Below, piece by piece: positions 46,501 to 58,500 of a DNA stretch of 64,000 nucleotides (within the stretch, counting starts at the first letter, position 1; each line of letters opens with the position of its first letter). The stretch spans positions 372,001 to 436,000 of the forward strand of contig NW_017386039.1 in assembly GCF_000237925.1 (NCBI RefSeq), written 5' to 3'. This stretch comes from Schistosoma mansoni. Lineage: Eukaryota > Platyhelminthes > Trematoda > Strigeidida > Schistosomatidae. The position numbers and the translations under genes are program-made. The notes beneath the pieces are model-generated. The model was not told the DNA's origin, did no database searches, and saw only the letters and a program-made list of their open reading frames with translations.

Positions 46501-49500
46501 CTAATCTACATACGACTGAAAAGAAAGTGCGTATTCATTAATGAACTGAAATCCCTAGCAACGTTGAAAACACAACGTCATTCCTAAGAAAAATATAACC
46601 GCCACCAAAAAAATCATCAGCCCACCTAATAGAACTGCGCGAACTTACTCAATCCTCTATGAGCGAAAATAAAGTAAGAGGAAGACTATTGTCAACAAAA
46701 ACTGAAATGTGCCAGGAGAGTTGAGTTTGAGATATGAATCGACAATAATTTCAACGCTGGTACAAACAAAAATCAAGACGATAAAAAGATTTCTTGAATG
46801 AAACAATATTTCACCATACCTAACATGAAGATTTACGTCACTTTGTCTGCATATTAAATGGATGTCAGCAGGAAATATACATTGTCAACAAAAAGCCTGG
46901 TACAGATGTGTACAAGCCCAAGTTGCCATACCTGATCAGCAAGATACGATTGAATAACAAAAGTATTCGAAATAATGTAGTAGCAATGATAAAAGGAAAG
47001 ATCAAACCTTGAGAATATGATTTGAAAAGACAGATTGATAAGGTATGTGTTAAGGGTTACTGGTTTTCAAGAATGTGAAGCTAAATGATAGGTATATCTA
47101 AAGCATTATAAACAATTATGAGCAATGTCACCCATTTAAGAAATAAAAATTATCAGACTGTGCACTACAACACATTTGATTTTGAATAAATACAAATAAT
47201 CGAGTACTTTTGCATTTTCGAATAAAATTAATCGAAGACAAAGATATAAGTAAACAAGAGATAGTATTGAAGTTGTACTAAGGAACACTCCTAACTTTGG
47301 TAGCCAAAAATAGTTGAGACCCTAACTTTGATGGGAGTAAATCATCAAAGATATTCCACAAAATATCTTAAAAGTGACTGCGTAATCTTTTCGATTCCAC
47401 TGCAAAAAAGAAAGGAAATAACTAAATTTTAAATAAAACATACCTCCTTTATGCCTTTCGAATGCACCGGGCTTGATGATTTGAGTTGTAAAATAGGGTC
47501 AGAATTCGTAAACGCATCTCGTCTTGTATAAGTTACATTATTGTTGTGATGTTGTACGATGCTTAAACTATCATTAGGATAGGACGATTTCCTTTTAGAA
47601 ACTAAAGATCGCATATCCTGATTATTCATACTATCACAACTTTGAGTATTGCTTAGCTGTTCTGAAAAAAGAACACTCAGCATAAGTTCTAATCAGAAAA
47701 CATTGTAGTATTTTAATGATACATTTATAGTACTAAAAAAAAAATACGAAAAACCACCTTTTCGAAAGAAGAGCACTCTTTTTGTTAATTGTGACCGACA
47801 ATTATATATCTATTGGACTCAAAAAATAGGCCAGAAATATAAAATTTGTCCGAAAACTAACTGCATATATCACATTTGGAAACACAAAATTTCCAAAACG
47901 AATTTCTCATAACAAACTGAGAAAACAATTCGACTGCCTAGTAACGAAGAAATTTAGAAAAATAGCATTTTTCCATATAAAAACACACACAGCTGCATGG
48001 GTTCCCCCACTATGGGAGACCAGATTGATCACACATTTATGGATGAAAAAATTAGAGAACCCATGAAAGATGTAGGAGTGAAGCAAGGAACTGAAAAAGC
48101 TTCAGAATACGATTAGGCGGTAGTGACCAGGGTAAAACTAAAAAAAATGAAGAAGCATTGGACAATTGGACAAGCAGCACTATAATAAGACCAGATAAAG
48201 ATTCAAGTGTTGTAACAATGAATCAAAAAGATGTGCATAAAGTGTTCACAATGATAAATCAAGATAAAGAATTGCGTACATCGAATTCGATTCTTTTTGT
48301 TTTTCATGAAAAAGACGATTGTATCAACTATCGTGTAGATAGTGATAAAAATCCTAAAAATTTCAATGGAATAGTTTCAAATCGGTTGCAGTCTGATCCA
48401 AACAAGTTTATCAGATGGTTGGTATTGCTGAGTCGTCCATTTATCAAACAGCAAACGAGTTACTAAACTCTATTTCGTTCCTCAGTTTTTACCTTATACC
48501 ATAAGTTATTGCACTATTGGTCCTGTTCCGTATTAAAAACTCAATGGAACACATGTGGAAATGGCTGTCAGTCAGTACAGTGGACCAGATGTAAATGCAC
48601 ACCAGTCGTTTGCTAACCCTTGTGAAATATGTTCTTAACCATTCTTTTTGATACCATACTTTCATTATCTTTTTTTAGAGCTGACACTGGTACATACGTT
48701 GATCCCAGTCATTCAACGAACCAGCTTAATGTGAACCAGGAATTAGCTGTTCCAGAATCTATTCAAGATATACATTTAGTGAAAGTGAAGAAGAGAAACG
48801 AAAACTTTCTTAATAGTGGATGTGTAGGCGACACCGATCAAAGTATTTACTTATCTTCTTTAGTAAATAAATATTTGGGTAACAAAGCTGTTGATAGCGG
48901 AACAGTGGATACAGATAGTTCTACAGTAGTCGACTACAGCTTAGCGACACTGGATTATATGAAGCGACATGGTATAATTGAATGTTGTGGAGATAATAAA
49001 TGTAAACAAAGTACTGCGCCAGTAGCAAGTAGTACTCCGACCGCTAACCACGAAAAAGCATTACATAACTATACTTGTTTTAACGACCCAAGGGATGATT
49101 CTGTGTGTACTCCATCGAGTGACCCGTCATCTTTCACTCCGTTTGTGTCTAAAGATCCAAAATCACCTGACCTTACAACTGGAGAGTCGCTCCCAAATAT
49201 AATGAACGAGTTGGGTCTAGATAAATTACAAAGGACACAACATGCTGAAATATGCAACCGTGACACTAAGTATCTGTCTACCTTGTCTGGTTGTTCATCA
49301 GAAAAAGATACTTCAATACAACCAACTTTAACAGTATCTGAATACTCACACATTTTTGATTATGAGCCCAACGTTATAAACAGTCCAATTCTCGACTTGG
49401 AACGATTACGATCGCTTCCCAAACTCCTGTGACTCTCGTTGTGTATGAAGTGTACTTTGAGATAAATTTAAAACTTTAGATGTTGGTGATGAATGCAGAA

Positions 49501-52500
49501 GTACATGTTGTACTTTCGTTTTATCTTATAGGATATAAAGTGCTGTACCCTGATGTATTAACATGAAGTGATATGAATTCACCAATAAAGAATAAGGCTT
49601 TTGCGTTTGTGTGAAAAATTGTTTCGTGGGTTCTAAATATGCTGGAGTTAATCTAAATGTTTAGGTTAAAGGATGAACAGATTCCAGGAAGCATTTCAAT
49701 TACTTAAGTCATTTCATAAAATCTGCATAATAGTCAGATAGCTGAGGAAAGTCTGTATAACATGTTCCATACTTTTGGCGATAATACGTCAACAGACGTT
49801 TACATAAAATATACGATTTACGAATGAAATCACACCTATTTAATGAACGCCAACACTAAAAAGATTTAGATATCAACTGACTATAAATAATTAAACAAAA
49901 GGTAATAGTTAGAGTTTCAGTAGGAGATATGTTGTAAGATATTACACATAAAATTACCTTTATTCTTTAAATTGGTTCTACTGGATACAAAAGTCGTGTT
50001 AACACCAATACTTATACCCTGTTTTATATCATGCTTGTGAAAACAATCCTGGTTATCAAGATGTACCAAACGATTTTTTGAAGTATCTGGTGCCAAACAG
50101 CCAATTTTCTTCTTCCTTAACATGTTAGTAATGATTTGTTCAAGACGCTCCAACTGATTCATCGGAAGGTTGGAGAGGATAGGATGAAAATGCATTGTTA
50201 TATCGATAATATCACACCTTGAATGAATTCCCGGGAAAACGGCTTTGGAACCAACATTAACAGTATATCCTGTGTCAGGTGTTGAAGTTCTATTAACTGG
50301 TAAAACTGATGCAGATGAAGTAATAAGATTAGGAAAATTCCGATAACGATTCGGATCATAATTATAAGTATCCTCTTGATTTAAATTATTGTCAGATGAT
50401 TCGCCACTTCTAATGAAACCATTTAACTTTCTAGGAGGCTCTCTTGGAAAAGATTCTTCATCTAATTGTTCTGAAGTAATCCTATAGCAATGACGTCCTC
50501 CAGAATTCTGATATAAAGTTTTAACACCCTCTTCAGATAGTAAAGAAGCTTCTAGAATATGAGATTCAGATAAATCCAAGCTAGGGGAGAAAATAAGAAC
50601 GTTTAGGCAACATGATTAAATACAAACAGATTTTTATGTCATATGTCCATCTAATAGCATTCAAGAAGAAAACGATGTAGAATAAAATCCTACAATAGAC
50701 TACAGTAATATCAAATTTTGAATTTTTACTCAGAACATAATATTTCATAGGAACTTAAACGATTCCGTTCACTACTACTTTGTTTGCATAAGAATAGACA
50801 GCATATAACAATTTGATATAATATTATAAACAGTTGGTACAACGATGAACTCGTTAAAATGTGTTGCAGAGAAGTAAAGGATCACTGAAAATTCTTTAGA
50901 ATTGATGGAAGCGATCATTTGAAAAATGGATACAAAGTATTTAAGAGTTCAGTTGTTTTAATTAATTCTCATCAATGCGGTCCAGCGGTTACGACAACAA
51001 TGGACAGAAAAATGTCAGACGTAGAAAAGTAGCACAGGACATCAATTTGTTACATTTCAAAGTACAGAAAACTCTAAATAAAATGGAAAACTGTCAGTAA
51101 TAAGATAAAATAAAGTGAGGATGGATCATGATAAGACTCATGAGAAAGATGAAGATTGGATGCAACTGAGCTACTATGCATTATCTAGAAGAGTGTGTTA
51201 TCTAAAATTGCGAACCATATTGGAGTTCATAACAAGAGATCTCTAGATTCCTTTGCATGATAAAAATTGTAAAACTCATTACGTTTTTTAGTTCTAAATC
51301 AAATATATCAAGATTTTAACAAGACACACATCTCTTTATTTATCTCTAGATTCGATGAATGCAATAACTAAAGTTATCATTAAGTCATAAACAAATCAAT
51401 AAGAAATGTAAACTGCTTTTACCCACTCTACTAAAACAGTTCGTTTATGTGAATTACCATAGTACACAAATCTAGCAGTGATACTCTAAAAACTAGTTTT
51501 GAAGTATCCAACCATAGTTTATAACACAACTGATACCTTGAATTACATCTTAGAGTACAATTTTGATTTTGCTCATAATTAACAAGATGTGTTCATGCAT
51601 TTTAATATGAATGTTTACGTATCCACAAGAACGAAACTCCACTCCATGATCTGAGCTTCATAAGGAGGAGTAAACTTTATACTTGTACAATATTTACAAT
51701 CTAGATTAGTTTACTCACTATCTTCCCATACATTTCAAACACTATAATTTCATACATAACTCCGTTCCTAGTTTTTTTTAGCTTGTTTTCCTTCTTTTGT
51801 TCCTTAATTATAGTACCACCCCTTTTATCCTCTAGTTTTTTTTCTTGTCATCACCCATTAAAGTGGTTATGTTTTTGTACGACTGTTTTCAGTAATATAC
51901 ACACTTATACATTTATTAGATAAATGACTATCATTATGCAGATGATACCTAAGTGCTACTACAAGAGGAAATACTGGAATTTCGACTAATACATTAATGA
52001 CTAAAGAAAACAATTTCATTTTAAAAACTAAAGGAATGGGGATGTCTTATAAATGATGTTATGAAGAAAGCCGCGTTGTAGTATTTAAGTGCACTAGAAC
52101 GGGCATTGTGAAAGGTTGCAGTGGGCAATTACGGTAAGACACAGTGGGGCTATATAGTAGAAAAGATATAATTCAGTAAAACGATGATAGTTAATGCACT
52201 CGACCATGAGACCCGTCTATTATGTGAAGGATAGAGACCACATGACTTTATGGACCTTATAAGGGGTAACCAGATTTGGATATTGTACCAAATAATGAGT
52301 AGCTAAATGGACAAACTACTGTATTATAGCTCCATGAATACGAAACGATGAGTTCAGTGAATGTAGGTTTTGCGTGTGTAGATGAATTAATCTGGAGACT
52401 GATGTCTCGTGAATATCTGACATTAAAACAAAACAAAGTAAAAACTGACGTGAGTTGTTATACTCTATAACACTGTAAACAAGAAAGATTATCAAAAGCT

Positions 52501-55500
52501 AAAAAATTAAAACTGTGTACAAAAGGAAAGTTCAGTTAAAGTGAACATGGGTTTCAAGAAACTTAGTGAAGCAGTTCGAAACTGTTATCAGTCACATAGG
52601 ATCTGGCCGTTTTTCGTCTTGCGTTAATTGCTGGAAATCTGTACTCGAAAAGTCCCAACTAACTTTCTGTCTACCAATCCTTTTCTAGTTTCTTTAATCA
52701 CGGCGATCTTCATAGTTCATAGATTAAAATACTTGTTATATAATAACGAAGAATAAATGAGTGGTAAATGTTAAGATATATTTATGGCCTATCATTAAAT
52801 ATAAATAATATATTTGTAATATACCAATGAGTAGAAAAATTGGAATTTCTGAAGTTTCGTGACTCAGTGTAAGCCACTTCTTCAGAGAACAAATAACCAA
52901 ATTAAAATTAATCCAAGTTTAAATAGTACAATGGAACAACACGAATATTATGTGATCAATCAAAAATCAGGTCTGAATAAACGAATGTCATGTCATTTCG
53001 GTTAAGGTGATTCATAAGCGACATGTATGTAAATTTGTGTGTACATGTGTGCACTGTTAAGAATGAAAAGTGTGAGACCTTTATATTTTTGGCTTAGATA
53101 TGAAGATGATATCTTTGTTGTGATAAAAAGACTCATCTAAGATCTTTTTCGAAACGGATCAATACACTTTCATCGAACATCAAATTAACGAAGGAGAATG
53201 AAAATGAACATGGTGAGTTACCATTTTTTGATTCCTTAGTGAAAAGAAATCTAAATGAAATTCTAAATCTATCCATTTACCGAAAACCTACACACTCTAA
53301 TCGTTACATTGATTTCAATTCAGCATATCCTTTCAATGAAAAGATCTCGCTAGCCCTACATCTTTTTAGAAGAACTAATAAGATTATCACAACGCAAGAG
53401 GATAAAGAAAAAGAACAAAAGAATGTAATCAGCATCTTACAATTTGATAATTTTCCTATGAAGATTATTAGAAGTATGTCAAAACAAGAAGTTTCATTGC
53501 GTGATAATAATAATTAGAATGAAGTACCATGGAATGGTAATGTAGTTTTACCAAACCGTCATGGCACAATTGAAGAACTCCAAAGAATCTTAAAACAACA
53601 CAGGATTAAAGTATATACAAAACAACGAACACACTTCGAAATATTTTAGTTCACTCAAAAGAAAAAATCCCCTTTCTGTCAACACAAAACTGTGTCTACA
53701 TATTAGGTTGTGTAGATTATTATGCCTTGTATATTGAAGAGTCATCTCGCTAAATCTTAACTCGAGCCAAATAACACATTAGGTACACAAAGAAACCACC
53801 AAATAATCCTGTAAAACTGGATAGACTTCTAATTAAATCGGCAATAGCAATTCGCTCCATTTTCAACAACCATCAAATCAATATCGAAAATATCAAAATA
53901 TTACAAAATGGTTTTTCCAGCTACAAAGAAAGGAGAGTAGCTGAAGCGTTCCATATAATGCTTAATTCTACTTCTCTCATAGAAGAGAAGGCCTTACCAT
54001 ACATTCTACTTGGACTATCTATACTAGCCAATTAGTCTGACATTATTTACAATTTAGATTATTACCTCACAAATTAAACTATATCCTTTCTCGCCATCAA
54101 AGTCACACACACAAATTTACATACATGTCGCTTATGAATCACCTTAACCGAAATGACATGACATTCGTTTATTCAGACCTGATTTTTGATTGATCACATA
54201 ATATTCGTGTTGTTCCATTGTACTATTTAAACTTGGATTAATTTTAATTTGGTTATTTGTTCTCTGAAGAAGTGGCTTACACTGAGTCACGAAACTTCAG
54301 AAATTCCAATTTTTCTACTCATTGGTATATTACAAATATATTATTTATTTATAACAATCTATCCAATGCTCAATTTATTCAAAATTATAAAGTCAAAGCT
54401 TGGTAATAATACCAATTATTACATATACTCTTATTGGATAAATACTAAGTAAATAGATTATATGTAAATTCGTATTCCTTTTATTGTAAGCTTTCATTTG
54501 AAATGCTGACTACTATTATACGATATACTATTCTTTAGTTATTCCCAATTTATAAGTTAAAGTCTCTCACAATCACAGCCACTTTTAGCTTGATCTTATA
54601 TAATTGTTATTTTTCTATTCCATGGTACGATGCGGTCTAATTTGTTTGTATATAAATCACGTATGCCTGAAATACATGATTCATACAGCGGAAGCTGAAA
54701 TTGTGTTTTGGACTCAGATGGTGGGTTAGGCAAGTTTGCCTAATCTTACCATTCCTCCTCAACTTTGCTATCGATGACGTTCTGGAAACAGCTCCGATGA
54801 ATGTAGATAATTGTGGTATGGGTATGTTGCCTGGAGAAAGACTTCTCGACCTTGAGTATGCGGATGATATTGTCTTACTGTGCGGTAATACTCAAGCCAT
54901 GCAATCCACACTTAATCAGTTGGCGATCAGTGTCCGTAGGTACGGTATATACTTGGCACCTCCGAAGTACAAAGTAATTTTACAAGACTGGCAGGACTTT
55001 GACCCTGCACTCACTCTGGCTAGTGAGCAGATAGAAGTAGTCAAGAAGTTCGTGTATCTAGGTAGCTGTACAAGTGCTGGTGGTGGCGAGAATGATGAGA
55101 TCGATTCACGTAAAATGAAAGTCAGAGCGGCTAATGCCGATCTGGGCCATCTTTGGTGCCTTTGTGATGTCAGTCTGGCTGTAAAAGGTCGGATCTACAA
55201 CACGTCGGTGAGAGCAGTTTTACTCTACGCTTGTGGAACATCGCCTCTCCGAGTTGAGGATGTTAAACAACTCTCTGTTTTTGATCATCGTTGTCTCCGA
55301 AGGATTGCTGACATCAAGTGGCAACACCATGTTGGTAATGCAGAGGTTCGGCATCGTGTGTTCGGGCTCAGAGACGATAATCCAATTGGTGTCACCAAAT
55401 TGAAACATCGACTTCGGTGGCTTGGACATGTCTTACGAGTGCCATCCCAGAGAACTCCACATCGTGCACTATTTGTCGACTCTGGGACTGGTTGGAAAAA

Positions 55501-58500
55501 GCGGAGAGGTGTTCAGTGTATGACATGGTGTCGTGGTATCAAAGAAGGCTGTTCAGGACTAGTTTCTGTTGATTCTTCACAACTCCCTCGTCGGGGTCCT
55601 AGAGATGGTGCAACACAATGCCTGGAGACGTTATCAGATATGACTCAGAGTAGAAGCCAGTGGCGATCGTGCTGTAAATTTCTTTTACTTTCTTCATAAA
55701 AAACGGTTGTAACTTCTTTAACTGGAAGAATTCTTTCTGGTTGTATATTTGCTAACTGAACTGCCCCTCCCATTATTATTATTATTATTTCAGTTTCATA
55801 CACTGATTCCCAAATAAATAAATAAATAGCGTAGGAAAAAAACCGATAAGGACTCCGAGTGGACTATAGTCTGCTCGTACTTGTTAACGCGTCATTGGTT
55901 TTGGACAGGGCCAAGGTCATATAAGTCGGTGTTGTGATTGACCATTCAGTCACGTGATATTTGACAGGGCAAAAGTCATAACAATACTCACAAGTACTAT
56001 CGTATCAGGTTTCTAAATTCCTTGATTACTAGGTTAGCGGGTGATGGCGGCCTTCAGAGGGATCGACAATGCTCATCTTAATAAAAGTTTCACCATCAGT
56101 GATAAAAGTAAATTGCAACTATGATGTAAAAACGAAGTTTAGAAGTTAAAGCAGTCGTGCATAAATCACAAAACGGTAAAACCACGGTCCAACTCAATCA
56201 CCGTAAAAGCAAAATGGTGAGCAAAATGTAACCATTTTTTGGCATATTAATACGTCACCCAACACATGATTTTTTTTGTTTCTGAATCAAGATTCAATGG
56301 ACAAATAAATAAATAAATAATCAGTTGTTATCTATGAAAAGGGCAAACAGAGATAAACATAATGAGCGTGATGTGTGACTCAGTAAACAAATATAACGTC
56401 ATATACAAGGCTACTAGTCACAACGGTATTGTGATTGCCCCTGAAATTACTAAAACACCAACTAGGGAAATATAGCTGGAACGTATGGCTTAGCAGTCCT
56501 AAAACGAATATCTAGATTAAACAGTCACAAGATGTATCTGGGACGTTTAAAAAGCTTTACGCTGCCGGTATGTCAACTACGAACGAATTCACTGAGTGAG
56601 AAATAATAAAACTGAACTGACAGACACGCAATAGACGCAACGTAATATTCCAACTATGAACGCAATAGTGAAAAATAAAAAAGCTCAACTAACTTTTTAA
56701 ATTCACCACTAGATGGATGAGAATTCAGATTACTTTTCATACTGTTCTTGTTTTCAGATAAACAACGGGCAGAGATTTTTGATATTGCAGAAAACAAAGT
56801 AGGAATCGCTAGACAAACAAACTTATCATCAAAATATTCCAAACCATGGACAGAATCACAAAATTGTTTCACTGATTCTTTTAAAATGGTCAAATTTTCT
56901 TTAGGTGAAATATTTTTCACCAAATTCCATGTAAAATATTCTGAATTTTCGGAAGTGAATTTTGGAAGAGATACACTATCTTCAACACTTGACAAAATAG
57001 TAAACTTTAACTGAAAAATGTTTTTATACAAAAAGAATAAAAAGATACTAAGCATCATACTCTAATTACCAGTAGTATAAATTTTAATTGTGCAAGTTCG
57101 AAATAGTGAAATAAGTTAGGAAACTGAGAGTTTCGTTTATAATCCAGTTAGTCCTGCTTGGGAATAAATAGATAAATCACATGGCAAATCCATTTCCAGT
57201 TAATTCGATAACTGCCTTATCTCCATCATGAATAACCTGCAACATGTAGGCAAAAAGAACAAGTGAATTTTCAAACTGAATTAACATTTCGTTGGGATGT
57301 CTTTTTGCGCGATCACCATTTGACGACGCAGGTGAGTAACTCACTCCTATTTGTGTCTGTAAACACGATGAGATAAAGTTCTTCGTTTCATAATCGAAAG
57401 AAAACTGAGAGATGAAATGCAATGTTTGAGAGACTTATACACGAAGCTAGTTTTTTTAATAATACGCTTACATTTGGTATTGACCAACATGGTAATGCTA
57501 TCCATAAATATATAATGCTTGGCACAGCAAATCTGTTTTTCAATGAGTTAATATGGAAATCGTTTTGATATATTCAATCATTGTTCTCACATTAAGATTT
57601 TTAATTTTTACTCGTAAAAGAAATTTTCGCAGTGTTTATCTGGTTCCATAGTTCATATCATTTATATCGATAAACAGCGTACCTTACCCTCGTACAAGGG
57701 CTGTCACATTTTACTTTTCCCAGTACAATTTAGTAAATACAACACCCTGACAAAGAGAAGTCAATACAATATTCAAGGAATTTCAGTTAGTCAAGAGCCT
57801 GGTACATGCAGAATGATTTCATTTGATACGTCATGGTACAAAAAAGGAACACCATATAATGAAAAGTAAAGATGCTGCATAAAAATAATAAAAACAAGTG
57901 TGACTAATTGTTTTTCTAAGACTAATTTTGCTATAATGTTGAATACATCCAAATAAGAACAGTCACCATCATTCCGATCATCAAGGTCATATTGTAAATA
58001 TGTAAATGTTGAGACCTTACAGAAGCACTATGTACACATTATATCCACACAATAGAAGGTAAGTGATTCACCATACAAGATAAGATTAGGGAATCTTGGG
58101 AAAATATCTAAAAATTTTGATGACCGTAATCTCAAGTAAAAACTAATTAGTATTCTAAAAACTAGTCTTTGTCATTCGAATATGAATAGCAGCTTGAAAT
58201 TTGAAGTGCAGCGAATTTGTATAAACATAAACATCTAATGACTCGGAAAAAAACAAGGAGTCGCTCAGGTTAAATACTACGACCGAATAAATAACATTTT
58301 GAATAAACTTGCCAACTTTTATCAACCAAGATGGTCTACCATATGTTGTTTATGCTATGTTACTGTCAACATTGATAGAACTGAAGTAGGAGTAGGTCCT
58401 TACATACAACACCGAACCATGAATTTAATGATGGATATTTTCAGGAATGCTGAGAGCATCACGATAGCAAACTTTAACCGTTAAAAACCCTGCCCAACAT

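Larger units (their letters stand above)
52801..54348 (+). mobile_element. Penelope-like element with 242-bp inverted terminal repeats
   Basis: The ends, 52801-53042 and 54107-54348, are reverse complements over 242 bp with no difference found by eye. Between them, plus-strand sequence encodes LRYEDDIFVVIKR (RT motif C; YEDD replaces the usual YxDD form of Penelope elements), SIYRKPTHSNRYIDFNSAYP and, near 53830-54030, a C-terminal piece (SAIAIRSIFNNHQINIENIK, RVAEAFHI). These follow Penelope RT and linker/GIY-YIG patterns. The coding region is short and interrupted, so the copy is internally deleted. It sits antisense in STIL intron 56693-50581. Confidence 0.85.

Noticed and set aside
48629-49432. 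267-codon plus-strand frame as an independent gene
   Set aside because: It is the inverted copy of the STIL terminal exon including its intronic acceptor; the apparent start methionine lies in intron-derived sequence and the rest of STIL is absent.
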